The position numbers and the translations under genes are program-made. A stretch of 64,000 nucleotides of DNA. Source: Atriophallophorus winterbourni (lineage: Eukaryota; Platyhelminthes; Trematoda; Plagiorchiida; Microphallidae). This document shows positions 52,601 to 62,876 of the stretch, piece after piece. The notes beneath the pieces were generated by a model. That model had not been told where the DNA came from, did no database searches, and saw nothing but the letters and a program-made list of their open reading frames with translations. The stretch covers positions 62,001 through 126,000 of the forward strand of contig JACCGJ010000272.1 of NCBI GenBank assembly GCA_013407085.1, given 5' to 3'. The first letter of the stretch is position 1, and each line of letters starts with the position of its first letter.

Positions 52601-55600
52601 TCACGGGTTCGCCATTCTCTCAACGTTGTGTCTTAAACGGCAGCGGCGTAACGCACTGTGATGCAGTACACCATCCAACATTCTAAACCTCTCACTTGTT
52701 CGCGTATTTAGCAACGTAACGAAAATTTTGTTATTTATAAGAACCCTATTTCCCAGTGGCATACAAGTATTCCTTTGTTTACCACTATACCACTGTTTCA
52801 AGGATAACTGAACCTGACATTACTGTCTACACCTGATGACGGCAAACGTCCATCCATTACCAGGATAGGAATGTGAGCACCCAATTGTTTTCCTCGCTCC
52901 GATCATGGGCAACGGTCTCCATTTGCAGTAAACTCAATTCAGTCCACATTTCATTACTCTCACTGACGCTGTTACAACCCGTGAGCGCTCAAGGGTTATT
53001 TGGACGTATGTTCTAGAGCGTAGCCTCTTCGTCTTTCATTGGCTGTTAAATCCTATAACCATTATCCTACGGCACATCATGCTAATTTTGTGTTTCAACA
53101 TTTGGCGTTTCGAGTTAGTCACTCACTGCCACCAAGCTGTTGGGAAGTGCAAATCGTTCAGTATTTAAACTCACTTATCTGCATGTGGAAACACACTGGT
53201 GTCTTACTGTCTAGGTCTGGTCAACCTGACAGTATCTCAGTCCACGGCACTTTTCCTCGATCTAGCCTTCGATTTCATACATTTTGATCCATATCTATTC
53301 ATTTTTAGGCATTAGGATGTATACTCTTCTATCTGTGCTGCACACATCATCCTTTCGAAGATTCGGCAAAGCTGGCAATTTTGAACGCGAACTACTCCCT
53401 CCCTTCGACTCCGTCCAGTCACACCGTCTTCCACAATTTGATTCGTGAGTTCCCTGTAACTTACAACGTTTCTTTGAAACATGTTGGCTAGTAGTGTTCA
53501 ATGCCGGTATTGCACTAAACATCTTCTTGGAGTGTTTGGTTAACCTTGTATGTTGTCAAGCGGAGTGATGAGAAAAGCTTTTTGTTATGCATGACAGTTA
53601 AAGCCGCAAGGAAGCTGCCATGCTGATGTCGCTCTACTCGTTCACGAAACTTGTTTGAATGCATGTTCCATTCGAGGTGTAGGCACCTCTACCCAGTTTG
53701 TTTGTGCTTACTCTTCTATAGATTCCGTAGCAATTTAAGTCCCACCCTTCCCCATCTTTTAGGCTTTTACTTTTTCATGGTTGTGTGGCAGTTAAGCATT
53801 CGGTACGCGCGGTAATGCTGTCTGTGATGATGATTATCTACGTAAATTTCCTGGTTCCCGGCTTGTGCGTTCATGCTTGCGTATACTATTGTCACACAGC
53901 TGATAACTATTGGCACGTGACAGACCAGTGGCATAAATACAAACAGGAGGCTCGCTTAAGTATGAATGATTTGACACTCTATCTAAAGACTAGCGAAACG
54001 TTACGAACTGACTATCTTAACACGTTGAGTGCGATACGATCCACCGGTGGGTCGTGACCGATATCTTTGTGTAGAGAATATGTAAAAACAACATAAAAAT
54101 TACTCTTAGTGTTATTTTCTTTCCAGACGATGTCGATAATTTGATATAAAGGGTTGAAATGATAAAAAAATGTTCCAAACGATCTAAACATCAACGCACC
54201 AGCGGAAAGTCGGCAGTTTCCGCCATCGCATTCGACGTGTTATGCGATTACTTGCATGCTAAATATACAAACAGCAAACTAAGAATGCTACTGTGTCGGA
54301 TACTTGTCTCACTGTAAACGTTAGTCAGGAGGTTTTCACATTCAATCATTCTGCATGATCATATTAACGGAAAAACGCTCCGGCTGTACATCAATGTTCG
54401 ACATCGAACGAAGTCCATAAATGTTTGCAAGTGTTTGCAGTTTTAATCGCATTTCTTTTACTTTCGTAAGCTAATGCTTTTATGTTGAACAGCATTTTTT
54501 CACCGGTTTCTTCCGTTTTTCATACGTTTTATCGACCTGCCTCTTTGTTGCCAGTCTCTGATAGGTGATTGTTAATAAATTGTTCATTAAGGGTCATGGG
54601 GTGTGTGAAGTGGAAAACGCGCAAATTTTGCTGCTTTGTTCATGCCCATGCGTTTAACCAAATCCACATATGCACTTATATGTTCCTGTGGTTGAACTGC
54701 TGGTTAGTTGTACCAATACCGTCTGTTAATTCCAAGCTTTGTTTTCACGTTCTCTACTGTTTCAAGGCATGCGGATCTTAAATATGCTGCCTCTTCCCGA
54801 CGAGTGCAAACAACACGCTGTGAGTTGTGTGTGATGGAAAAATACGAATTTCACTTCAACGCCATGCGTTCAACGTCATTCACATGCGCATGTGTGTACT
54901 CATGTGATAAAACAGTTCTATTCTACCAACCATCAGCAGCAGTGGCTTCGAAGTTCAATCTTTCTTCACCCGTTTGTAATTTTGAACATTTTGGCTACTC
55001 TGCCTGCTTTTAGCGAGTCCTTAATAAAGCATCCTTATATTTTTGAAATTATTGTTGCTGCACCATGCTTTTTTGAAACGGTCACTCTTCTTCAAGGTCA
55101 AATGCTACTCATCGATCCAAGACAACGTCCAACGGTCACAGAGGTTCTCGGTGAATTATCGGAATTGGCTTCCGCTCGCGAAGTTAGCGTTTCCGGTAGC
55201 ATCCCACTTTTGAAAGAGGCTGAGAAACGAAAGACACATGCGTCGTTTAGCGACCCGACCGTTTCAAACAATGAACAAGTTCAACGTACGTTGCATTCTT
55301 GTTATTTCAATTAATACTGTTGCGTTACTCTGGGGTACCTTGTATCGAATTCTGTTGAACTGCATTGATATACAAAGTAATGTGTTGCTCACATCCCCCG
55401 AAATTACACTCCACTACCGGTTTCTGGCTGTTTGCCGTCATCAGGTGGAGACAGTAAGATTAGGTTCAGTGAGCCTTGATATACCTTCATTAACCGATAT
55501 TTTCGTTACCGCAAACTGTCTTCTATTTTCAATGACCATCCACGTTACTCATTCCTATGCAACTAGTGTTTGCTTTCGAAAGCGAACTATTTAATACTCG

Positions 55601-58600
55601 TTCCCTGTTTTTGCGTTTCAACAAGATCGTATATGTAAGAGCAATTTAATCTAAATCACCAGGCACCGTTTTTTCTATACGTTTATGCGTTTATGTACAG
55701 CTTTATAAATTTGACCTATAACTGAAGAAAGAAAAGTGACTTGCACTCCATGAATTTTTGCAAGGTTCCGATAACATTCAGAATTTATTGAACTACCAAA
55801 ACTATTTCAACGCGAACAGCACCAAGTTTTCTGAACGAATTTGTCAACCTGGTCGGAGTGTCTGCTTTTGTTTGTTTTCACTGAATTACACCATGACGTA
55901 AATTCATCATCGAAGTACACCGAGAAAGTTCTACACCCATATCATTATAGGAGACCACACCGAAAATGTATTTTGATGGTAAACATCCTCTTGACATCGG
56001 CTAATCCCTGTAGGTGGCGTTGGGTTGTCCCTGTTTTTAGCTGTTGCCTTCATTTTAGGCTAAATCTATGCGAGTAATTATCTTTCTATTCACTTATGTT
56101 TTCTTAAATTCGTCGATTTCGAATTCCCAGTACATTGACAAGCTGTCCTTTTTTGCACGAAAGATCTCGAATCTGAGTGGTTAATGGATCTTCGTGATCA
56201 ACGTTCCATCACATTTCACTTTTTTCCATGAAGTTTCGCAGAACACTTGCTCTATTAAACCGTGATGGTCAAAATGATATTATTGCTCGTATACTTGGTT
56301 GCTTTCCTGTCTAATGCCCGTATGTGTATACCCTACCTGTTGTGGTATTGTCACCAGCCCTAGGTAATACGAACGGGGCACCGGCCCCTAAACTCATCTT
56401 TTGATGGGAAATCATCCATCAATTTCGTTGGTACGCCGTCACATTCTGCGGGTACGCACCATCCTGTGTTGCCGTTATTCACATGACGCGTTCTTCACTT
56501 TAGATTGAGAAAGTGACACTGACTCGCTGTCTCAATTCTATAGCACTCGTTGGGTGTAATGCCTTGCCTTTCTTTCGTTTCGACGCAGGTAATCCTTGAT
56601 GTGTGTATGATGTATGAAATGATAACCATGAAGCAATTAAAAGTGCAGCACAGTCATAATGTATCTAGGATTTGATACATGCAAGTTGCTCTGGTCTAAA
56701 CAGATGTATAAACGGCTGAATAAAAAAAGCTTTATTGGTAAACGTTTGAAAATTCAGCTTTGTGCTGTGAAGAAGTCAATAAATGATAATCAGAAAACAT
56801 CACCCCCAAACGGTAAATATTGTATTATCGAGATCGATTTTATCATAATGCTTCAACAGCAAGCTTTTTGACATTATTGTTACGGAATTACGGACCATGG
56901 GAACAGAAACGTTTGTGAAGATGATGTCGTGTGTTGCCGAGTCTTTGTTAACACGTTGGTCGCGATCGCTGATTTGTTATTCTTTCCGTGTGGGCGACAG
57001 GTTCAAAGTTGTATATCTCCATGTGATGGCCATGTACCAATGTGGCTCACATCGCCGCCAACGTATTAATGATAAACATTTGAATAGGATGCGCTGCACT
57101 GACTGGGAAGTATCTAACAGCTTCTGACACCTTGAGTCCAGCGTGTTCTTTCATGTATATCATTCGGGCTGGCAATCAATTTAGCAAGCTACCACGCGTA
57201 CAGCGCAAAAATAATCCTAATTCACACATCCGTGCAAGAAAAGGCTCGAGTAATTGTTATTATTTTATATTCGCTTATTCGCGCCGATGGCCAATAAACC
57301 CCTGTCCCCATCGAATTACCGAATATAATCGTAACATGTGTTGCGCGTGATTCAACAGATTTTTGTCAGCATTCATCTTGTATTGCTTTTCTTCTTCTTA
57401 CTTGTTTTTATTGTCTCCTCAATTTACTAGCACTTTACCCATTGTTTTCAGGTGATGGAGCCAACCCGAGTGCTTCACCAACTCAGCCTCAACCCAAACC
57501 ATTTCCCTCAAGACCACCAGCGCCAAGTCAACAGCGAGAACCCACCCTCATGCAACCCGGACAACTTCCTGTTAACGAGAGTGTACCTTCAGCGAAGGTC
57601 AAACACGTAGCGCCTAATGAAGTCCCCGAGGTGCGCACAAGCGCTTCTGGATCCGGAGCAGCGAGTGTTTTGGGTCTTCTTCGAGGTGGTGCCGGTAGTC
57701 TAATGAAGAATATTCGCGATGCCTCGAGTAAAGTATTGGAATCGGTCTCTGCGTATGTCTTTTGTGTTGATCTACGTTGTGATTATTTTACGTTTAGTGA
57801 AGGCGCGTTCGTTCAGATAAATTCATATTGCATTCTTAGTCTTTATCACTGTGGTCGCGTTGTAACTAATGAATACAGAATCAATGAGACTTTTTGATAT
57901 AGATAACCTTTTCAACAATTCTTTTCAGCATTGGTACTGGATAGATGCCTCGAGTGTATGATAAATTAAGCCTTGTAGAACGAGAAACTTGTGTTGAGTT
58001 ACCGAGATCTCAGTGTGCTTTATTTGCTGAATGCTCGAATTACGAGCCCCAAGTTGGAGCACTACTAATCGCCAGAAACCTATTTGTTGCTTGTACCATC
58101 GGCGTTCAGTCAATATGGGAGCACATATATCACGTTTGAAATGATAGGCTTTTTGTGATTACTATAACTTGCACGGATGTGCAATTGTGTAGCACTTCTG
58201 TGCTGTGCAGCTAACATTGTGCTGATTTGATCTGAAACCGGTAGTGGTATGAAAGCACAAGCCTGATCCAATCAAAGTGCCGCACAGTCAGGAAAACAGA
58301 ACAAGGCCGGAATGGAAATTTAAGCGAAAGTTCAAGGTCCAAGTGCCCAGATACATGTGGACATGGTTTGTATTTATATGACAACAACGGATTGAACGTG
58401 TGGGGGTACAGAATAATCGTGGGAAAGGGCATAATGAGACGATGGAAGTTCGTTAACATAGTCGAGTCAGCGTACTTGAATTTGTTCTCCGAGCTTGTTG
58501 ATTTTGCATCGGACGTTTCGTTGCCAGTCTAGGCAACATCTTCAGCGATTGTTGGCAAATTGATTGCTCGAAGTGGCATTGACGATGGTATTTGGCCGGC

Positions 58601-61600
58601 CGACCACTGGCAACGAAACGTCCGATGCAAAATCAACAAGCTCGGAGAACAAATTCAAGTACGCTACAACAACGACCCGAGCTACAAGTATTCCAAACAA
58701 TACTAACATAGTTGAGTCAGGTAGTTTGTAGTGAAAAATGGTACAACTTGACTCACCCAACACCTACGCGACATGATATTCCCCTAGGTTTACTGTAGAC
58801 TCTTTTGGGTGAAGTAGTTGCACAGGTGTTGGGTTGACTGTTACTTATGAATCAGAAGTTAAACGTTACCCAAAACTTACTCTAACCGATTGCACTCAAA
58901 TTTCTTTTGAATTAAAAATCAGAGCTCATTCATCTGTTTGGTGGTATAAACGATTTTGAAGTCCAGAATAAAAATGCAGCACCACACTCACCTTATACTG
59001 GTGTGGGGCAAACCCTTCTTTGACAGAAAAATCCGCATGAGCAAGACCAAAGTCTTTCGTCAAGGGACTATGTCGCTTCCCGTCATCAATTTTGAAAACT
59101 GTCAGTGTGAAACAGTACATCATTTCACATATCTTGGTTCCACCATTACGGATAACCTCTCGCTTGACAATGAGATTCATAAGTCGGTTACCAAAGCAGC
59201 TGCCATGTTTACCGGTTTGAATTGTAATGTCTGGGGTAACCGCTATTTTACTATGAAGACAGCGCGTGTACTAGATCATTTACTGTACTTCAGTGACACC
59301 TGCATAATCCACGCAAGGCACCAACTGAAGCTGTGAGCTTTCTATTTAAGAAGCATATCGTGAATGAACATAGTGACTAATGCTGAAGTGCTTTCAAAAG
59401 CTAGTCTACAGAGCATGTTCACCCTTCTAAGACAGCACCGTATACACTGGCTAGGCCGTGTGTACAAAATGGAAAATGGTTGTATTATGAAAGATCTACT
59501 CGATTGTGACTTGAAATTAGGAAGTTGACCATTGAGCATACCGCACCTCTAGCCCACGTTTGCAAAAAGGAAATGAAAGCTCTGGACATTGACCCTACGA
59601 GTTGAAAATAACTTGCCTTTTACCGCTTATTTTAAAGGCACTGTGTAAAGCGTCGTCTACCAGCCGGGGATGTGTAGATACTTCTCTCGACTGCTGATTG
59701 TAGACCACACCGTCAGCGTGCCACTGACATCGTACCGCCTATCGCTGTAAATGCCGCTAAAGAGATTGTTCCTAACGAATCGGACTGTTTAGTCATTCGA
59801 AAATTGGTGCAGTATGAAAACTTCATTAGCTATAAGGTACATCTATGGTCGACATCGACCGATTGAGACCATAAACAACAATGAACATTATTTTCAAGGG
59901 ACACTTGCTTGAAGCATATTGGCGTCTCTATGACTTGTTAAGCGATACTAACATCAATCCTACAATGTTTTAACTGGAATAACCTTGTTCACAGTCACGA
60001 TATTTCCTTGCTCACAATGAAATAGCATAATGCACTCAGTGATAACATAACTACTGTTTCAAGTTTTTGCTTCCTGGATTGAATACTCTTTAGCTTACAC
60101 CCATATTCAACGAACAAAGCAAAACATTTGATGCGACTAAACTCCATCACTTACTGCTGACGCTTTCACAGAATTTTAGGTGAATTGATATAATTTAAAG
60201 TGCGAACTACGGTCCATTTGATGTTGGGAATGGTAAAATATTGTTGTCTGACGACACTAGCGGAGAATTGCCGTCCCGTCTCGGTACGCTCAATTTTGTT
60301 TGTTGGGCGTAACAAAACACGATCAAATTTACTAGCTTAGACCAACAATATTTACAGCACCAATATTGATAATACTTGTTAAATTGTAGCGTATGCCTGG
60401 ATTCAACGCAACAAGTGTGTATCCCACTCGTCATTGGAAAAGTGATCATGTTAACTTAACGCTTGTTCATTGCGTGACCGTGAATTGATGTCAATCTGAC
60501 GTCATTTGCCTGCCTAGTCACTCCCAAACATTTCAACAACGCCCACCCCATTCCTTAACTGCTTCTCAGGATGACTGATGCGCATTTGTCGTTTACATTA
60601 TTATCCGGTTAGCCCCACACCACATTTTTATTTACCACCCGGGCGTTAATCAAACGGGCCTTAGCTGACGTCTTTTCGGATTCTTATTTCATGTGCTGTT
60701 TCAACTTTTTGAGACGTTTTTTTCCAAACAGAACCTTCTCTGGTGAATTGGATTTCCAATTGATCACTTCACGTGTTGCTGGTGAGTTCGCACGTTTGCT
60801 TCAACCCCAGTCAGATGTCTTTCATTCTGTTTTGAATGTTTTTATTAATCTACCCATTATAGATGCGGTGTAGTATTGCCCCGTTACCAAGATCGCGATA
60901 AAATTGCTCTGCTGGAATTCAACTTCAGTGTCTTGTCATAAAAATGTTTGCTTACTGTTATTACTCGTACCGCTTCCACAACTCGATTTTTCGATATGGA
61001 CTTGTTCTCAAATCGGTAGTAGGCATATCCCGTCACGTTTATCTTCCTCTTCTCCCTTGTGCTTATTATTTTCTTCGATTCTCACAGTTATGCCCTTTCC
61101 TGCGGAGTCAGGTATGGAATCGTTCGCTCACAGCAACTCCATTGAAGAGGTGCAGGCGTTCCTAGACTCCCACTATCCGAACTCGTATGCAATTTATAAT
61201 CTCAGCCCTCGAAGTTATCGATCTGATCAGTGGTTCGATGGGCGCGTCTCGCATCGCGTGTTCGATCCACACAAGGCCCCTTCACTTCGCTCCCTGATTG
61301 AATTGTGCTTGAACGCTCGTTTGTGGTTACATCAGAACCCGGGCAACGTGTGCGTTGTGCATTGTACCGATGGACGAGCTGCGTCGGCTGTGTTCGTGTG
61401 CTCACTGTTCTGCTTCTGCCACTTATTCGACAACGCCAGTCCTGCTATCCAACTTTTTTCCTCAAAGCGCGGTAATCCCCGCCTGAACGCTTCGCAAATA
61501 CGGTACGTAGTCAGTTTTAAATTGACGATTCTGTGATACTGTATTTATAGCCAGTTGTAATTTTTCGGTTGAGATTTTTGACTTAGACCATACTCATCTT

Positions 61601-62876
61601 TATTTTCCTAATAAGCAACGTAGTGGAACAGTGCACTTACTTTACTTTTACTTTTGTGCGACTATCTCCTACTGGAGGATGATTCGGCTTCAATGAAGAT
61701 TCTTTGGAATTTGGGTACAAAGCGGCGTCCCCAGCACCACTCGACGTTTGTTCGAGTTAGGTTCTCTAGCCCTTGCACAACCATGTGCGACCTGCAAGGC
61801 AGCAGGGAGTTGCCCGAAAGAGGTGCTGTGCACCAACTAACCGTCTACGAGACTCTGCTTCATATTTTTCCTCAGGGTTTACTCCCGAAGCCTTTTCGCT
61901 TATCCCGAAAGGCAACGGAGGTTTAAAATCAGGGTTTTCATTCCCTTAGATGAAATGCCCTCCCTGGCTAACGGGCTCCATCTGCCCGGAGCAAACTGGT
62001 TTTCAGCCGCCAGTCACTCGCCTTCGCCCCTTCTCCTGTTGGGCTCGGGGAGCCACTCGTGCACATTTACATTCAGTCAATATCTATCTCTACCCGATTA
62101 GGACGTAGAAACGGATATTGAGGAGAACTGTACCTACGCAATCTAAACCTAGGCACCTTGCCATTACTCCAACATGCGCATTGGTTTTTCAGGCTTGGTC
62201 CTTTTACTTCCATATACTGGATAATGTAGATTCTTATTTGAAAATCCTTCAAAATTTCTGGTTTTTGACAGTAGTTCATCAAATGATTTTTGAAGAGGAC
62301 TCAGTCGGGTCTACGCGATCCGTGTATATCTCTCGCTAACTACGAATAACTGAGCTGTTCGTACAGCAAGCAATCGCACTTAGCTTAAAAACCAAAGTAA
62401 TTGTTTGTTTAGATGTGTAAACGTTTAAAATCAATACTCACTGGCAATCAGCTACAACAGCACTCACGCCACGGTTTAAGTTCCATTGTCCCTTTTCTAG
62501 TCTTAGACAACCTGAAATTATCTCAGTCCCCGTGCAGTCTATCACTGTGCGACGTTTTGCCTTTATCTGTGCTTGTGATTTCATACTGCTCAAATTCTGT
62601 TTCTTTATCTTTTTTGCCTCGATTATTCTGATGTATCATTTTAGAGTGTATTCACGAGAACCCGCTCGCGTATGCTTACCGACCAATATTTGTTTCAATG
62701 AATGAATAAATGCACAATGTTCTTCTTCGTCTTCCTTTCTAATCTCGTTTTTTTGCCTTCAGTTACATCGACTACGTGGCCCAATTAGCACATGGTCGTG
62801 CGCCAATGCCACATCGACGTCCACTCCAGCTGATTCGACTGACGGTTTCTCCCATTCCAACTTTCAACAAAGCGAA
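46139..62876 (+). CDS. GAK: Cyclin-G-associated kinase (GAK/auxilin kinase), 5' half
   Basis: Twelve exons: 46139-46271, 46308-46369, 46420-46464, 46499-46613, 49364-49635, 52233-52322, 53309-53444, 55097-55285, 57452-57752, 60732-60781, 61088-61502 and 62763-62876. Every junction has GT..AG and matching phase, giving 640 codons in the window. The order is a NAK-family Ser/Thr kinase domain (exons 1-8), a proline/serine linker (8-9), a PTEN-like domain (10-12) and the start of C2. The clathrin-binding region and C-terminal J domain lie beyond the right edge. The protein phosphorylates adaptor mu subunits and, with Hsc70, uncoats clathrin vesicles. The PTEN-like domain makes it GAK rather than AAK1 or BIKE. 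Early introns are 34-50 nt; later ones are 0.3-3 kb and full of repeats. Confidence 0.93.
46614..48639. other. GAK intron 4, mostly unrecognised
   Basis: At 47225-47398 the + frame LIYTDGLTMLYRIN..TWHAGLNMKNTKAS weakly resembles a LINE RT around its active site (YADD changed to YTDG). A 176-codon frame at 48111-48641 has no known wording. No exon between GAK exons 4 and 5 is needed for continuity. Confidence 0.35.
48640..48925 (+). repeat. Repeat D: RTE-like LINE 3' end
   Basis: AGGAAGCTATCGTGTTGAGG, TTTTTAGGTACCTCGTTCC, CCAGTTTGTTTGTGCTTAT and GTTGCGTGGCAGTTAAGC are the family's 3' untranslated landmarks, with moderate divergence. In GAK intron 4. Confidence 0.65.
48955..49190 (+). repeat. 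SINE-like repeat A, full diverged copy
   Basis: 5' half GTGCTGTGCAGCTAGC and GGTGAGCTGCATGCGGAAAC; 3' half CTGTCTAGACCTGTCCGACC, then a 10-bp insertion (GGGTCAGGAT) before CGCTTGGATCATGC. It lies about 170 bp before GAK exon 5. Confidence 0.7.
49364..49635 (+). CDS. GAK: GAK exon 5
   Basis: After CAAATTCAG it reads AGQLNQYLPV, TQIMHQTCRAVQHMHDQC, VIHRDLKIENLLLS (HRD catalytic loop) and IKLCDFGSAST (DFG, metal-binding Asp). It holds the catalytic heart of the kinase. Compared with the family's CKGQL it has one extra Ala at the exon 4/5 join. The donor is GTAAGT. Confidence 0.95.
49636..51754. other. GAK intron 5, nothing recognised
   Basis: Contains a 202-codon + frame (50596-51204) without known domain, splice context or codon pattern I can use; treated as chance. 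Confidence 0.35.
51755..51980 (+). repeat. SINE-like repeat A, full diverged copy
   Basis: CACAGATGTGCGATAC, GTACTGCGCAGCTATCACC, GAGTTGCATGCGGTAACGCA, GGGCAACCTAACAGTATC and GACTGTGCGGCACTTTGTC, ending GTGATTCCATAC. In GAK intron 5. Confidence 0.75.
52233..52322 (+). CDS. GAK: GAK exon 6
   Basis: LEKFTTPMYRPPELLDLYLN, YPIGTPSDVW: activation-segment end with the PPE form of the APE motif and the conserved helix-F DVW. Acceptor TTAAAACAG, donor GTATGT, both phase 0. Confidence 0.95.
52799..52860 (+). repeat. Repeat G, decayed hammerhead-bearing copy
   Basis: About 49 bp, CAAGGATAACTGAACC through CACCTGATGACGGCAAAC, match the reverse strand of 55432-55489 at 43 of 49 positions. After the CTGATGA box the sequence diverges (no GAAA), so the ribozyme-like core is lost here. 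In GAK intron 6. Confidence 0.55.
53175..53290 (+). repeat. SINE-like repeat A, deleted copy
   Basis: CTGCATGTGGAAACACACTG, CTGTCTAGGTCTGGTCAACC, CTGACAGTATCTCAGTCCAC run straight into GGCACTTTTCCTCG; ends GATTTCATACATT about 20 bp before the exon 7 acceptor. Confidence 0.7.
53309..53444 (+). CDS. GAK: GAK exon 7
   Basis: Acceptor CATTTTTAG. Reads ALGCILFYLCCTHHPFEDSA, KLAILNANYSLPSTPS and SHTVFHNLIR, kinase C-lobe helices G-H. It continues exactly from DVW of exon 6. The donor is GTGAGT in phase 1. Confidence 0.95.
53500..53840 (+). repeat. Repeat D: RTE-like LINE 3' end, long copy
   Basis: Starts in the last codons of the LINE ORF (CATCTTCTTGGAGTGTTTGG). It runs through AGCCGCAAGGAAGCTGCCAT, CATTCGAGGTGTAGGCACCT and TTGTGTGGCAGTTAAGC to GATGATGATTA. 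This is the cleanest copy of the 3' untranslated region in the window and a good reference for it. Confidence 0.75.
53841..55096. other. GAK intron 7, nothing recognised
   Basis: No named repeat or exon is seen, although intron phase shows no exon is missing here. Confidence 0.4.
55097..55285 (+). CDS. GAK: GAK exon 8
   Basis: Reads QMLLIDPRQRPTVTEVL, ELSELASAREVSVSGSIPLL and a polar KEAEKRKTHASFSDP: the last kinase helices (DPRQRP is the R of subdomain XI), then linker. Acceptor TTCTTCAAG, donor GTACGT in phase 1. Confidence 0.93.
55409..55450 (-). ncRNA. Hammerhead-ribozyme-like motif
   Basis: The reverse strand has CTCCAC, then the core CTGATGA, CGGC-AAACA-GCC(A), then GAAA, then CCGGTA, and GTGGAG closing stem I with CTCCAC (6 bp). 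Stem II is GGC/GCC with an AAACA loop; the base pair next to the core is C/A, a likely decay of C/G. Stem III is the palindrome ACCGGT with no loop, as in minimal hammerheads that act as dimers. The cleavage triplet would be GTA. Similar minimal hammerheads are known from Penelope-like elements and schistosome SINEs. Self-cleavage is not shown. Confidence 0.5.
55500..57451. other. GAK intron 8, mostly unrecognised
   Basis: Beyond the repeat G copy around 55409-55489 no family could be named. Several sub-100-codon frames are taken as chance. Confidence 0.4.
57452..57752 (+). CDS. GAK: GAK exon 9 (linker)
   Basis: Proline/serine-rich (PTQPQPKPFPSRPPAP), then SGSGAASVLGLLRGGAGSLM and KNIRDASSKVLESVSA. 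The last part matches the family's LDILRGGTERLFTNLKDTSSK before the PTEN-like domain. Acceptor TTGTTTTCAG; donor GTATGT in phase 2, chosen over reading on because the next exon completes the codon. Confidence 0.92.
58170..58295. repeat. SINE-like repeat A, head-to-tail inverted chimera
   Basis: 58170-58245 is the 5' half on the + strand (GCACGGATGTGCAATTGTG ... ACCGGTAGTG). From 58246 the 3' end follows on the - strand (GTATGAAAGCACAAGCC ... GTGCCGCACAGTCAGG). The halves meet in opposite orientation, so this copy has an internal inversion with loss of the middle. Confidence 0.7.
58469..58665. repeat. Perfect 60-bp inverted repeat
   Basis: Arms 58469-58528 and 58606-58665 are exact reverse complements over 60 bases, separated by 77 bases. 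The arms start AGCGTACTTGAATTTG and end CGTTTCGTTGCCAGT. A 16-bp near-direct repeat (AACATAGTCGAGTCAG at 58454; AACATAGTTGAGTCAG at 58705) brackets it. In GAK intron 9. Confidence 0.9.
58956..59640 (+). mobile_element. LINE C-terminal fragment, third lineage
   Basis: MSKTKVFRQG, CETVHHFTYLGSTITDN, LSLDNEIHKSVTKAAAMF, NCNVWGNRYFTMKTARVLDH and, after a frame change, LLRQHRIHWLGRVYKMENG. This is the post-RT region of an RTE/BovB-like element, clearly different in wording from the main RTE-like family here (GHVLRMP). The RT itself is missing. Confidence 0.7.
59641..60731. other. GAK intron 9, unrecognised part
   Basis: No exon, RNA gene or named repeat is seen. Confidence 0.35.
60732..60781 (+). 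CDS. GAK: GAK exon 10
   Basis: A 50-nt exon after TTTTTTTCCAAACAG. It reads TFSGELDFQLITSRVA, the start of the PTEN-like domain (family form GDLDISYITSRIAVM). Donor GTGAGT in phase 1. Confidence 0.92.
61088..61502 (+). CDS. GAK: GAK exon 11, PTEN-like domain
   Basis: VMPFPAESGMESFAHSNSIE, FLDSHYPNSYAIYNLSPRSY, VCVVHCTDGRAASAVFVCSL and AIQLFSSKRG. The phosphatase loop is HCTDGRAAS: Cys is kept but the Arg of HCxxGxxR is replaced, as in other GAK/auxilin proteins, so no phosphatase activity is expected. The domain serves in membrane binding. Acceptor TCTCACAG; donor GTACGT in phase 2. Confidence 0.95.
61645..62065 (+). repeat. Unit C, partial copy
   Basis: TTTTGTGCGACTATCTCCTA through CGGGGAGCCACTCGTGCA, collinear with 20623-21043 of the full unit but without its tandem start and last 125 bp. 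In GAK intron 11. Confidence 0.75.
62485..62600 (+). repeat. SINE-like repeat A, 3' half, diverged
   Basis: TTTTCTAGTCTTAGACAACC, CTCAGTCCCCGTGCAGTC, CACTGTGCGACGTTTTGCC and GCTTGTGATTTCATACTG. In GAK intron 11. Confidence 0.65.
62763..62876 (+). CDS. GAK: GAK exon 12
   Basis: YIDYVAQLAHGRAPMPHRRP, LQLIRLTVSPIPTFNK: end of the PTEN-like phosphatase part and first strand of the C2 domain (family form YIEYMCDMVAEEPI..PILVRAVVMTPVPLF). Acceptor TTGCCTTCAG; donor GTAAGC in phase 2. The next exon was not found before the window ends. Confidence 0.93.

Noticed and set aside
52799..52860. Second hammerhead ribozyme
   Set aside because: CTGATGA is present but GAAA and the stem I partner are absent, so it is listed only as a decayed relative.
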